From: a virus
Length of the DNA: 39,082 nucleotides
IMG/VR virus record: IMGVR_UViG_3300028392_000011
Location: 1 to 39,082 of that record
Strand: one strand, 5' to 3'
The position numbers and the translations under genes are program-made. The stretch's first letter is position 1. The number at the start of each line of letters is the position of its first letter. Positions 16,614 through 26,214 of the stretch are shown here, piece after piece. A model generated the notes under the pieces. The model searched no databases. It was not told the DNA's origin and worked only from the letters and a program-made list of their open reading frames with translations.

Positions 16614-17570
16614 CTATGAAGCGATTGAAGAACCAGACTCAATACGGTACAAGGCTTCTTCGCGGTAACGCTTGAAACCAAGAACACCGTACCAACCCAT
16701 TGGACGGAAACGCATCAGTTGGTCAATGACCGGACCGATAACTACGTGTGGCTCTTCAGCTACAGCCTCCGCGAGTCCTTGCTGTCCAGCAAGAATAGTG
16801 CGGTAGTTGCGTGCGCTTGATGCACCATCAGTAGTATTGTACATACGAGGAGACTCAACGAAGTAAGCACCTTCATACGTACCGATTTCTCCAGCCCAAA
16901 TACTGTCCTGTGAAGAACCGTATTGATGAGGAAGGAGCCAGCCAGAAGCACCCGTTTCTGCACGAAGATCGTGTGAAACTTCAGGGTGAATACCGCACCA
17001 GTAGAGTGCGTTCTTGCGTGGGATAGACTTACCGGAACGCAACTTAGCAACAGACTTACGCAAGTTAGCGGAAGTAATAGTTGCAGCAGCAGTAATTGTT
17101 GCAGTCGAAGTTGCAGTAGCACCAGCATAAATTACGTTGGTTCCGCCACGAAGTTCTGTTTGTGCAACAGTATCAATTGAGCCAGCAAGGTTGAATGCAA
17201 TGATGTTAGCCACGGCTGGATCAACGTCAGCAAGGCTGAAGAGTTCCAACGCACGAGTAACAAGAACCGAGTTACCGTACTCAGCGAGAGTAATGGTAAC
17301 AGAGGTTGGTGTACTGATAGCAACAGAGTCACGCTCAGTTGCTTCAGTGAGAGCAGTTGCCTGCTCAGAAAGATCCTGATGGATCTGAAGAACTACAGTT
17401 GAGCCAGGATTCGCCAATTTAGCAGGGCGCTTGTCAGCAACACTACGAATAAGCGGCTCCGAACGCAATGCAAATTCTAGCAAACGGTCGTATGCTTTTT
17501 GTACTAAACCGGCAGAACCGGCGGTTCCACCAAGAGTAGCAGAACCAGTACTGGTATAGGCATTAGCCAT
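16614..17570 (-). CDS. Major capsid protein (N4 gp56-like, HK97 fold)
   Basis: 318 residues. The order of segments fits N4 gp56-type capsid proteins: LVQKAYDRLLEFALRSEPL, then KLANPGSTVVLQ, LTEATERDSVAI, ITLAEYGNSVLVT and SIDTVAQTELRGG. The C-terminal half carries NALYWCGIHPEVSHDL, EIGTYEGAYFVES and PMGWYGVLGFKRYREEALYRIE, as in that family. The gene is led by the strongest ribosome site in the window (GGAGGTGA) and flanked by a small hairpin on each side, both consistent with very high expression. The scaffold gene lies just upstream. No cleavable delta domain is visible. Confidence 0.85.
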   Translation of the reverse strand: MANAYTSTGSATLGGTAGSAGLVQKAYDRLLEFALRSEPLIRSVADKRPAKLANPGSTVVLQIHQDLSEQATALTEATERDSVAISTPTSVTITLAEYGNSVLVTRALELFSLADVDPAVANIIAFNLAGSIDTVAQTELRGGTNVIYAGATATSTATITAAATITSANLRKSVAKLRSGKSIPRKNALYWCGIHPEVSHDLRAETGASGWLLPHQYGSSQDSIWAGEIGTYEGAYFVESPRMYNTTDGASSARNYRTILAGQQGLAEAVAEEPHVVIGPVIDQLMRFRPMGWYGVLGFKRYREEALYRIESGSSIAS

Positions 17571-17576
17571 TGTTCG

Positions 17577-17592
17577 TCACCTCCAAAGGTGA
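17577..17592 (-). promoter_or_regulatory. Capsid gene ribosome site inside a perfect hairpin
   Basis: On the minus strand TCACCT-TTGG-AGGTGA forms a 6-bp stem whose 3' side is the Shine-Dalgarno sequence GGAGGTGA, seven bases from the ATG. The site is the best match to the 16S tail in the window and can pair with itself, so translation of the capsid may be tuned by opening of this stem. Confidence 0.6.
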
Positions 17593-17609
17593 TAGGAAAT
17601 TACTATGGA

Positions 17610-18086
17610 TTATTGTTGAGAGTAGATAAGATCAGTGAGCTCTTCAGCGGAAGCCGCATTAATTACTCGGTTCAATAAATCTTCTGCTCTACCAGGAGTC
17701 GTACCCAATTGAGTAACAATATCTTGTTGACGCAATGCAGCAAGATTAAGTTCTTTCTCTTCAGACACCTCAGGTTGAGTCAATCCAAATAGATCACCAT
17801 TATCTTCAAGCCAGTTATTTACTGACTCTTCATTAACTTCATCTAAATCCTTGAGAATCAAACGCTGTGCCTTAGGGTTAACGCCCCTCTTTTCTAGGAC
17901 TTCTTTGACTGTACGCTCACGCTGCGACTTGGATAAACCCTCAAGTTGCTCAGTGAGTTCCTTAATACGTTTCTCATCAGAACGCTTGGCTTTGCGTAAC
18001 TTTTTAAGTAAGTCACTACCATCCATTTGCGCCTCAGATTCAGTATCAAGGTCGTCTTCGTCTTCATCCCAGTAGTTGTTGCTCAT
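17610..18086 (-). CDS. Capsid scaffolding protein
   Basis: 158 residues, acidic at the start (DEDEDDLDTESEAQ), then a charged coiled coil (LLKKLRKAKRSDEKRIKELT), then a less charged helical end. Size, charge pattern and place immediately upstream of the capsid gene are those of phage scaffolding proteins, which guide shell assembly and leave before DNA enters. No protease is visible nearby, so the scaffold would exit whole. Family-level sequence identity cannot be judged by eye. Confidence 0.75.
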   Translation of the reverse strand: MSNNYWDEDEDDLDTESEAQMDGSDLLKKLRKAKRSDEKRIKELTEQLEGLSKSQRERTVKEVLEKRGVNPKAQRLILKDLDEVNEESVNNWLEDNGDLFGLTQPEVSEEKELNLAALRQQDIVTQLGTTPGRAEDLLNRVINAASAEELTDLIYSQQ

Positions 18087-18131
18087 AGCAACCCACCCTT
18101 TTCTATTTGTAGTAGTCGCAAGCCTCAGGTT

Positions 18132-18199
18132 CCAATCGGGGAATTGGTCTGGATCTCACTGCCAGTCTTATACGCTATGTGTGCTGGTGGGTCACATAG
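18132..18199. other. Two inverted repeats in the internal-protein/scaffold gap
   Basis: The 120-base gap between the internal virion protein gene and the scaffold gene holds two hairpins: CCAAT/ATTGG (18132-18147) and CTATGTG/CACATAG (18175-18199). Neither is followed by a T run on the minus strand. They may be mRNA processing sites or a partial terminator separating ejection-protein from capsid expression. I see no clear promoter here. Confidence 0.5.
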
Positions 18200-18206
18200 G
18201 AATCTA

Positions 18207-19448
18207 TTAGTATTGTCCTGATGGTGCGATGTTGGATCTTTGATCATTACCAGCATCGCCACTAAAAACATCCGTACCGTATCGAATAAGTCTATCTCTA
18301 GTAAGTTGAGCTGGAGCCAATCCCTTGATGTTAACATCTTCAGCCATTGCTTGAGTATAAACATTTTGCCCAGGAGTAATTCCCTTAGCGTCACCAGTCT
18401 GTTGACCAAACGTATTACCTAATGCTTGCAGACCTGGAAGTTCAGTAGCAATAGTTTTGTAAGCAGTAGCAGCAGTGTCTCCAGTTACACCGCTAGCAGC
18501 ATACTGTTGAGCCAAAGCTGCTTGATCTGAAGCATTACCCATACCTACGGTCAGGCCTTGAGCGGCAGCAGCGCCACCAATCTGGGCAGCAGTAATCTTT
18601 TTGTTAAGAATATTGACATCGGCTTGATTCTTAGTACCAAGAAGTATAGAAGAGACAATATCACCAGTGTTCAACATAGGATAATATTTTTTAAAAGAAT
18701 CTAAAGTTTCTTTATCTTGCAAAACTCTACCATAAACATCATTAACGACACTAGCCGCAGTAGTAACATCAAGACCCTGACCAATGATCTTATTTAAATT
18801 ATCTTGTGTAGCAAGCGCGGGCATATCATAAGCCTTAGCGTAATCTTTCATAGTATCTTCATACTGAAAGTATGCTTCCATACTTAAAGGATTTTTGCCA
18901 GCAGCAATCAAAGTTTGATTACCAGCAAAACGATCCAAGTATGGTTGATTATATTTTTTGTCAAGAGTCAATGCATCATATGCTTGATCTGCCGTATATC
19001 CTGGATTGTCTTCATAAATTTTCATAAAAGAATCAGCTACCTTGGCTCCAGCCTTAAGTGCAATTCTTTCCTTAAGTGCTTTAATTTTAGGATCAAGATC
19101 ATCTAATACTTTTTGTTTAGCAACAGCAGTTGCAGTATCAGCAGCAGTTTGAGCAGCAGTAGCTTGAGCAATAGCAAGACCTTCTGCCCCAGTGCCTAAA
19201 CCAGTAGGAGATTTAAAAGGATTAATTACAGGTGCAGAAGCAACAGCTTCATAACTAACATTTGGAGTAAACGCAGTACCACGCTCACCAGCACGATAAA
19301 GAGAAGCAGCATAAGAAGGATCTCCAGCAGCAACGTCCTGCTGTACCTTAGCCAAAGCATCCGCACCAGGAGCAAGGATTTCTTTTACGCTAGGTGGAGC
19401 GATATAGGTAGGATCTCCTACCGCAAGAGTATCAATACTACGTGCCAT
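18207..19448 (-). CDS. Internal virion (ejection) protein candidate, 413 residues
   Basis: Ala-rich, mostly helical. Segments include TAAQTAADTATAVAKQKVLD and a long C-terminal Ala/Gly/Gln-rich stretch (IGGAAAAQGLTVGMGNASDQ). It has no enzymatic motif. It lies between the 409- and 1611-residue genes and the scaffold. In podoviruses, large Ala-rich helical proteins near the portal are carried inside the capsid and injected with DNA; this is the best reading here, by position and composition. Coupled to the gene before it by a TAATG overlap. Confidence 0.55.
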   Translation of the reverse strand: MARSIDTLAVGDPTYIAPPSVKEILAPGADALAKVQQDVAAGDPSYAASLYRAGERGTAFTPNVSYEAVASAPVINPFKSPTGLGTGAEGLAIAQATAAQTAADTATAVAKQKVLDDLDPKIKALKERIALKAGAKVADSFMKIYEDNPGYTADQAYDALTLDKKYNQPYLDRFAGNQTLIAAGKNPLSMEAYFQYEDTMKDYAKAYDMPALATQDNLNKIIGQGLDVTTAASVVNDVYGRVLQDKETLDSFKKYYPMLNTGDIVSSILLGTKNQADVNILNKKITAAQIGGAAAAQGLTVGMGNASDQAALAQQYAASGVTGDTAATAYKTIATELPGLQALGNTFGQQTGDAKGITPGQNVYTQAMAEDVNIKGLAPAQLTRDRLIRYGTDVFSGDAGNDQRSNIAPSGQY

Positions 19449-20677
19449 TATACCACTATACCCATCTTAGTTGCAAGATTATTTAAACCATCAGCAATAT
19501 TATTTTTGTAAGTATCACTTGTTTTAAACTTAGGAGCATTAGTTATAGCCATATTAAAATCTTTAGGCATCATAGGTTTGTCATCAGCTCCAGCAAAAGC
19601 AACATCATCAATTTTTACTTGATCCTCTGGTATGCCATACGTTTTTGCGTACATAGAAATATATGGAGACAAAACATCACGAGCAGACTTACCTGCATTA
19701 ATACCATCTTTAAAAGCTGGAACAAATATAGCAGCCTTACTATGAATATCAGCAATAATATTATCGTAAGAAGCTTTATCCTTAAGGGCAGCAACACCCT
19801 GCTTACGTATCTTATCTTCAGTAAAAGAAATACCATTATCTATATAAGTAGTACGAATGGCATTAATATAACCACCAAGATTACCAGTAGATATTTTAGC
19901 TAAAGCATCCTTATCATCAGGATTAGAAGCCTTAGCCACAAGAGCAGCAGCTTCCTTCTGAATAGAAGATATGATCAAAGCATCTCTTTGAGCAGCAGAG
20001 AACTGACCCTTTTGATTAGTTTCTATCTTATTGACAGCTGAATGATATGCAGCTATTTGTTTAGTTGTAGGATCAGTACCAAGGATACTGCGATGCGCAC
20101 TTGAAAGATCGGCTGCAGCCATATCGAGAGGAGTCAAATTATAGTTAGGACCCGCAGGAACCTTGTAGTTAAAGTAAGCAGCAGCCGCTTGAGGATTAGA
20201 TTGTAACTTTAAAATTGCTTGACCATACTTAGGGAAGTCTGGCTTACCCGATGCCCCTGGAATATTAGCAAAACCAGATATATCAGCAAAAGCCATTACT
20301 TTACCAAGAGCATCAAAATCTTCTGGTCTAAAATTACCATCTAAATATTTAGGTTCTTTACCTTTAGCATAAAGACCAACAATATTTCGGAGATTACCTT
20401 GAAGATTGATACGATCGTTAACGTTTAGTTTTCCATAATAAAGCTCTGGATCGCCTTGTCTATAAACTTCAGTACTAGTACTGATTATATTTCCCGATGC
20501 ATCCCTATAATTAATTTCAGTCAATCCACTAAGACTTTTAGGAGGATTAGGATTAACAGCTGCTGCAGCACCCGCATCTAAAGCAGCCTTGCTTGCTTCA
20601 GCATCTGGACTTGGAGTTAAGTTTGCAGTCTTAGATGCAGTTTTAGATGGAGGAGTAGGTACTTTAGTTGTTGCCAT
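19448..20677 (-). CDS. Internal virion (ejection) protein candidate, 409 residues
   Basis: Begins with a disordered basic segment (TPPSKTASKTANLTPSPDA), followed by a helical body: NDRINLQGNLRNIVGLYAKG, DALGKVMAFADISG, then AAYHSAVNKIETNQKGQFSA. No known family by eye. It is encoded between the 1611-residue protein and the 413-residue protein with one-base overlaps on both sides, so all three are made together and probably act together, as the trio of ejection proteins does in T7- and P22-like phages. A structural role in a tail tip cannot be ruled out. Confidence 0.55.
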   Translation of the reverse strand: MATTKVPTPPSKTASKTANLTPSPDAEASKAALDAGAAAAVNPNPPKSLSGLTEINYRDASGNIISTSTEVYRQGDPELYYGKLNVNDRINLQGNLRNIVGLYAKGKEPKYLDGNFRPEDFDALGKVMAFADISGFANIPGASGKPDFPKYGQAILKLQSNPQAAAAYFNYKVPAGPNYNLTPLDMAAADLSSAHRSILGTDPTTKQIAAYHSAVNKIETNQKGQFSAAQRDALIISSIQKEAAALVAKASNPDDKDALAKISTGNLGGYINAIRTTYIDNGISFTEDKIRKQGVAALKDKASYDNIIADIHSKAAIFVPAFKDGINAGKSARDVLSPYISMYAKTYGIPEDQVKIDDVAFAGADDKPMMPKDFNMAITNAPKFKTSDTYKNNIADGLNNLATKMGIVV

Positions 20678-23600
20678 TATGCTCCTAGTTCCTTGCTAAA
20701 GAAAGCCCAAAAGATTTTTTGAAAACCTGGGTTCCTTTGAATAATTTTAGCAGACTCACCAATCAACCAATCCCTCAATTGTGCAGAAGTTTTGTTGTTT
20801 AAAGTTTTCATACCACTTTTTTCCAAAGCGGTCTTACGAAGATAAAGATAATCCCTAGCACCAGTGATAGCATCAGAATCAGCAAATCTAGGATCTTGTG
20901 TAGCCCTATCTAATTGAATCATCACTTTATCATTCAAACCAACATCAACAAGTTTATTAACGCCACCACCATAAGAAGCCTTAAGGCTATCCATAGCAGC
21001 AGCTTGTTGATCTTTAGTCCAATTCTCTGCAGTAGCACGAGTAAGCAAACGATCCTTAGCCGCATAGAAACGAATATCGTCAACCTGTTCCATAATGTCT
21101 TTAGCGGACATACGACCACCAGCATTCTTAAGAGACCACGTATACATTGCTTGAGAGAAATTAGCATTAGGATACATATACCCAAAAATGTCAGGATAGG
21201 TTGCTACAATAGTAGGATCTTTTTTAATCATTTCATAAGTTGGCAACCCACTAGCACCAGCCTTGTTGGAGGTAAGGGCAAAGAGTGCATCTGGACCATA
21301 CAAATCTTGAAAATCTGCATAAGATTTATCTCTATTGTTGTTATTATTTTTTTCAATAGTTTTAAAATCATTCCATAAAGCTATTTGCATAGTAGTCTTG
21401 CCATCTTTATCTTTACCAAGAGCCTCAGGGATAAGAGTAGCAGGAGCACCCATACCAGTAATGCCACGGAAAATACTAAACCATCTAGCAAAATGATTAG
21501 TTTGCTCAACAAGACGTGCTTGATCTAGCGGATCTTTCATATTGAAATCTCCACTATTAGCAAGATAACTCATAGTAGGTTTAAACGCTGCAGCATAACC
21601 AGCCTCAATGCCACTAGCTCCACCAATAATACGTGACCAGTTACCCGATAAGAAAGAATCAAAAAGACCAAGACCAGCACTAGTATCTTTGGTACCGAAA
21701 GGAGCAATCCAATCTGTAACAGTTTTTCTCAAACTGTCTGGCATCATATCTGTAGGGTTCATACCAAAACTATCAAGGACAGCAGTAGGTATAGTTATAC
21801 CAGGGCCAATAGGTGGAAGCACTGAACCAGAACCAACAGCAAAGTTAAAAGAATTAGGGCTTGCCGAAAATGCTATTGGTGTTCCACCAGTAAAAGGATT
21901 TTTACCAGAAGCAATATTTGAAGCAGCAGCCATAAGGGTACCAGCGAAAGGAACCCAAAAACGTTTTTCATTAGTCGTAGGATCATTATAGAAAAAACCC
22001 TGATTAGGATCATAAAAATCATTAACATCTGTCAAGCCATAGATGGCAGAACTTTTAGAACTACTAAGCCAGTCCAACGATTTAGAAAATTTATAAAGTT
22101 GAATAGGGTTATCAAAAGATAACTTTCCCCATTCCTTAATAGTATTTTCCCAAGCCTGACCAAAAGGAATAACTAAACGAAACTGATGCCAGAATTGATT
22201 CTTCTCAGTAGCATTATAAAAAAGATCCTTAACCCGATTAGCCGCCACCTTAGAAGCATAATTGTGTGCCTCATCAAGAGTAAGAAGACCAGGGTTACTT
22301 TTGTCAGCCATCTTAAAAGCATCCCAAACAGGATGATTCTTACCAACTGGCAAACCAGTGGCAGTACGGATCTTTGGTAAAGTTTTGTTAGCTACTTCTT
22401 CCAAAGCTTTGATAGCGTCAGCATCTAAAGAAGTAGAAAGGGAACGTATAGTATCCCAGTAAGCCATCTGATACTCTGGACCCATAGAAGTAGTTTTTTC
22501 AAAACCAACAGAAGTATCAAAAAAAGCGTCATTAAATCTGGTAATAAACTTTTTTTCAGACTTAGATCCAGCTGCAGCGATATTGTCTGGAACATTAACT
22601 AGAAAACCATTATCCCATTTACCATTAGTAGCAAAAGCATCTTTAAGTTGACTAGCAAAAAGTCTATGGATAGAAGAGTTTCCTTTTTTAATAGGAACTC
22701 TTATAGCATTCTTTTTTGATTCTTTTAGAAAAGCAGCTTCTTGTTCAATGGTAGGAATTTCTATTGTTTTATTTCCAATAGTGACCTTGCCAGTTGCAAT
22801 GATCTCACGAAATTGTTTCAACCCACCAGTGAGTTCATTGATACGTCCATCAACGGAAACAGAAGCTCCAGTAGCGTCTACGCCAGTAAACAAAAATCTA
22901 TTAAGACCATCACGAGTAAACAATATTTCTGAATCTTTACCCTTAGCCCCAACATATCTTGCCAAAAATTCTTTACCATTACCAGTAAGATAATAATCTA
23001 AAGTGGCATTTCTAGCTTCATTTGTATTTTCTGTCGTAGCAACTTTTTTAGCAAAATTACTATTTCTTAAAATACGTACCTGGTTTGCTATACCATCCCA
23101 CGCACGAGGATGATTAATTCCAACAGCAGTAATGTTATTGTTTTGCAAAACTTCATTAAGTCTAATATCTGAAGAACCAAGTTCAGCATTGGATACAGAA
23201 TTAACATAAGAATTTTTTGCACCAATGCCAGCAGAAAGTTGAGCAGTCTCATCTTCTTTAGTCAATGCCTTAAACTCTTTGCCAGGAAGCGTGTAACGAG
23301 TTCTATCATATTGTGCTAATAGGCGTCGCCAAGCTGGACCGTTATCACGACCGAGCCACATAGCAGCAAAGGCAATAGGATTATTAAAAACACTATTGTG
23401 ACCTATAGCAAAAATACGAACTTGTTCTTCCATAATGTTACGTATCACAAATGCTGGACGAACAAGTTGAAACTTTTTCCATACATCACCAATGGCATAA
23501 TCTAAAGCATCTCTAGTTACGCTACCCAAAGGAATTTTATTTACTCTAGAAATTATATCCATAATGTCTTTAGCACCAGGAATAAAAACGTGTTCGTGCA

Positions 23601-25512
23601 AAAGTTCAGAATCTAAATGAGCACTGCTAATGGTAAATGCTTTTCCCTCAAGGCTAGGCATTATATTAATATTAGCACCGTTAACGTGCATAGATGCCCA
23701 ATAGCTAGAAAGTTCATCTTGTGATTTTTTAAAAACTGTTGTTGCTTCTTTTAATTGCTCAGCTAGTTTTGGAGAAATTTTATCTGCATTGGCTTTAAAG
23801 ATAGCATCGAATACTCCAGCACTAGCTTTATATCCTGCTTCATATCCAGAGTTGGCATTAATGATTTCATTTAAAAGTTTTTCTGATTCAACAGCAGAAA
23901 CTCCGCCAACAGATAAATGATTACGTGCTACTTCAACTAAAGAATCACGATCATTTACATTAAACAAAGCGCCATTAGGAATCACAGTGTTATATTTGCG
24001 TTTGATTCCACTGGCAATATTGGTTATTTTTTCAGTCCCTGGAATATTATTATAAAGTTCGTGCAAACTTTTACCAATATTTTGTACGTGTGTATTACGC
24101 GCCAAAGAACGTATACCTGGGGCGCTCATAACTTTTCTACCCATACCAATGGTTGTACCAGTCTTGAGGATGCCACCTACAACATCACCATTGTTTACAA
24201 ATGGAGCAAATGCTTTAAGGACTTCTTCACGGCTGCTTGCGTTAGCAAGATCGGCAGCAAGATAAGCGGGGATCTTACCTTTGCCCAATTCAAAAATTTT
24301 TGCTGGACTATTGATGCCAACAATTTTGTCAATGATTGGTGACATATGTTTGCCGGAAATAAAAGTAGCTATAGCTTCGGGATTAATAGTAACGTTACCA
24401 TATGCATCTTTAATTTTTGTTTGTTCATCTACAGCAAGTTTTAATTTATTTGCAATCCCAATTTTATCTGGTACATTAGTAGAAGCCAAAAGTTCTTGAC
24501 GAAGATTGTTTACATTTTTAGTAGCTTCTGCATCTTTTAAAAGAAACTCTTTTTCAGCAACAATGTTCCTTGCGGAAGCAAGACCTTCTTTTGTTCTAGA
24601 TGCTTCTTTAACAACATCAGCAGCTTTACTAATTTTGCTTGCAGCAATAAAAGGATCAATGTAAAAACTTGCAACAAGTTCCCCAATACCATCCACCACT
24701 TGTGCAGTGTGTCCCTCTAGGCCACCAAACCATTTCTTGCCGTATGCTCCACCAGTAAGCATCCAAGAAACTGGATCAACAAAACTATATGGACGATAAA
24801 TCTGATGACCATTCTCATCAAGTTTACCATCAACTTTAATACTAAAAGTTTCTAATTGTTTTTTACGTGCAGCAAGACCAGCACCCTCAGACTCGCTAGG
24901 GAAAAATCCTGATCCAAGATGAACACCACGACCGCCAACTGCATCACTAGCAATTTGTCCAAGGGTTGTTTGAGCAAACATATTTTTATAATCAGCAATA
25001 CCCTGATTTTTGTCAATCTTTTTTCCATCAGCCCATTGATGGTAGATTCCAGACAATTCTTTAGCAGCAAGACTAAACTGCGCATTAACCATTTCTATAG
25101 GAAACAATGATACAGCAGTAACTCCACGCGCTGCAGATTTTAAAGCAGACCAAAATTTTCCAACAAAAGTTCCTTCAAATTTTTTGGTTGACTCAAGATT
25201 ATATTTTTGTTGAGTATCTAAAGCTTGTGCTTCTTTAGTTACACGATTAAGTTCAACAAGATTTTTTGTAATACTATTGTTAGGAGTAAGACCAGCAAGA
25301 CCACTAGATACCATAAGTCCAGCAGCATTAGCAGGATTATCTTTTAATAATTTTACAATATTATCGCCAGTGGCACCCTTTAACCTAGAGGCAGTTCCTA
25401 AAATATCAGAAACTTCTACTTGTTTTTTTGTATAATACTGTGGTTGATCCTGAACTCCCTTAATGATAGGAAGACCATTAGCGTCTTTTTCAATCTTTGG
25501 CAGGATACTCAC
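20677..25512 (-). CDS. Giant internal virion/ejection protein
   Basis: 1611 residues, about 12 percent of the genome. It has many amphipathic and some hydrophobic helices (LVASFYIDPFIAASKI, PIAFAAMWLG, FAGTLMAAASNIA), a conserved-looking patch KFQLVRPAFVIRNIMEEQVR near residue 690, and a Gly/Pro-rich stretch (FNFAVGSGSVLPPIGPG) near residue 1225. I see no lysozyme or peptidase motif. Its place between portal and capsid genes argues against a tape measure, which normally follows the tail tube gene; I read it as a podovirus-style protein that lines or extends the DNA ejection channel. Proteins of similar size occur in uncultured aquatic actinophages. Confidence 0.6.
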   Translation of the reverse strand: MSILPKIEKDANGLPIIKGVQDQPQYYTKKQVEVSDILGTASRLKGATGDNIVKLLKDNPANAAGLMVSSGLAGLTPNNSITKNLVELNRVTKEAQALDTQQKYNLESTKKFEGTFVGKFWSALKSAARGVTAVSLFPIEMVNAQFSLAAKELSGIYHQWADGKKIDKNQGIADYKNMFAQTTLGQIASDAVGGRGVHLGSGFFPSESEGAGLAARKKQLETFSIKVDGKLDENGHQIYRPYSFVDPVSWMLTGGAYGKKWFGGLEGHTAQVVDGIGELVASFYIDPFIAASKISKAADVVKEASRTKEGLASARNIVAEKEFLLKDAEATKNVNNLRQELLASTNVPDKIGIANKLKLAVDEQTKIKDAYGNVTINPEAIATFISGKHMSPIIDKIVGINSPAKIFELGKGKIPAYLAADLANASSREEVLKAFAPFVNNGDVVGGILKTGTTIGMGRKVMSAPGIRSLARNTHVQNIGKSLHELYNNIPGTEKITNIASGIKRKYNTVIPNGALFNVNDRDSLVEVARNHLSVGGVSAVESEKLLNEIINANSGYEAGYKASAGVFDAIFKANADKISPKLAEQLKEATTVFKKSQDELSSYWASMHVNGANINIMPSLEGKAFTISSAHLDSELLHEHVFIPGAKDIMDIISRVNKIPLGSVTRDALDYAIGDVWKKFQLVRPAFVIRNIMEEQVRIFAIGHNSVFNNPIAFAAMWLGRDNGPAWRRLLAQYDRTRYTLPGKEFKALTKEDETAQLSAGIGAKNSYVNSVSNAELGSSDIRLNEVLQNNNITAVGINHPRAWDGIANQVRILRNSNFAKKVATTENTNEARNATLDYYLTGNGKEFLARYVGAKGKDSEILFTRDGLNRFLFTGVDATGASVSVDGRINELTGGLKQFREIIATGKVTIGNKTIEIPTIEQEAAFLKESKKNAIRVPIKKGNSSIHRLFASQLKDAFATNGKWDNGFLVNVPDNIAAAGSKSEKKFITRFNDAFFDTSVGFEKTTSMGPEYQMAYWDTIRSLSTSLDADAIKALEEVANKTLPKIRTATGLPVGKNHPVWDAFKMADKSNPGLLTLDEAHNYASKVAANRVKDLFYNATEKNQFWHQFRLVIPFGQAWENTIKEWGKLSFDNPIQLYKFSKSLDWLSSSKSSAIYGLTDVNDFYDPNQGFFYNDPTTNEKRFWVPFAGTLMAAASNIASGKNPFTGGTPIAFSASPNSFNFAVGSGSVLPPIGPGITIPTAVLDSFGMNPTDMMPDSLRKTVTDWIAPFGTKDTSAGLGLFDSFLSGNWSRIIGGASGIEAGYAAAFKPTMSYLANSGDFNMKDPLDQARLVEQTNHFARWFSIFRGITGMGAPATLIPEALGKDKDGKTTMQIALWNDFKTIEKNNNNNRDKSYADFQDLYGPDALFALTSNKAGASGLPTYEMIKKDPTIVATYPDIFGYMYPNANFSQAMYTWSLKNAGGRMSAKDIMEQVDDIRFYAAKDRLLTRATAENWTKDQQAAAMDSLKASYGGGVNKLVDVGLNDKVMIQLDRATQDPRFADSDAITGARDYLYLRKTALEKSGMKTLNNKTSAQLRDWLIGESAKIIQRNPGFQKIFWAFFSKELGA

Positions 25513-25964
25513 GGAACAAGACGTCCTTGTTGGTCGAGTGTTTCTACAATGGCACGCAAATCTTGATTGTGTGGATCACTCATATATAATGCTCTAATAA
25601 TTTGTACGGCAGGATCTTTTTCTTGAACCATAACTGTAGGCGCAGGCAATGCTTCAGGTCCTGCACCCGGACCACTTGCAAGTCCGTGAGTTTGAGGCAC
25701 ACCATCAACTGGTGCAGTATCAAACAAACCCACAAGAGGATTAGATTGAGGCACTGGTGCAGTAGTATTACCAGCCAATGGTGCCGCTACTTGCATATCG
25801 TATGTTGCTTGACCTTGTCCTTGAGGCAAACCAGGAATGTATTGAGCGGCCTGAGTAGCATTAGCCATCTGACCCGCACCACCAGTTGCAGATACGTTAG
25901 AAGGATTATTTTGTGGGGCAGTAGGTCGCATACCGCCACGGTTCTCTGGAGTCATTTGGCTCAT
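25509..25964 (-). CDS. Pro/Gln/Ala-rich virion-cluster protein
   Basis: 151 residues. The first 120 are low complexity (PTAPQNNPSNVSATGGAGQM), the last 30 are ordered (DPAVQIIRALYMSDPHNQDL, then RAIVETLDQQGRLVP). The ordered tail could be a peptide that docks on the portal or the giant protein. It overlaps both neighbours by 4 bases. Function unknown. Confidence 0.6.
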   Translation of the reverse strand: MSQMTPENRGGMRPTAPQNNPSNVSATGGAGQMANATQAAQYIPGLPQGQGQATYDMQVAAPLAGNTTAPVPQSNPLVGLFDTAPVDGVPQTHGLASGPGAGPEALPAPTVMVQEKDPAVQIIRALYMSDPHNQDLRAIVETLDQQGRLVP

Positions 25965-26212
25965 TCTTCTTCGACCTCCTCTTCAATATCTTCTTCATAA
26001 CTTTGCTCGATGGAATGATACAACATACCCACCGAGTTCCAAGGAGTCATCTCTTCATTAGTATCAGTAAGAATGAAACGATTGTTTTTAAAATCGGCCC
26101 ACTCAGTTACCAATATCCAATTAAGACAATACTGTTCGAAACCCTTAGGGTCTTGTTTTTTCAATATTTGTATAGCTTCTTCTATTTTTTTGATAAAAGT
26201 GTCCCCAGCCAT
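25961..26212 (-). CDS. Small acidic helical protein after the portal gene
   Basis: 83 residues: an N-terminal helix (GDTFIKKIEEAIQILKKQD), a strand-rich centre (YCLNWILVTEWADFKNNRFI) and a very acidic end (SYEEDIEEEVEEE). Not assigned. Directly downstream of the portal gene and coupled to the Pro-rich gene; a portal-associated role is likely but unproven. Confidence 0.6.
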   Translation of the reverse strand: MAGDTFIKKIEEAIQILKKQDPKGFEQYCLNWILVTEWADFKNNRFILTDTNEEMTPWNSVGMLYHSIEQSYEEDIEEEVEEE

Positions 26213-26214
26213 AC

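Noticed and set aside
20677-25512. Tape measure protein
   Set aside because: It lies before the capsid gene with no tail tube gene nearby, and lacks a clear long coiled coil.
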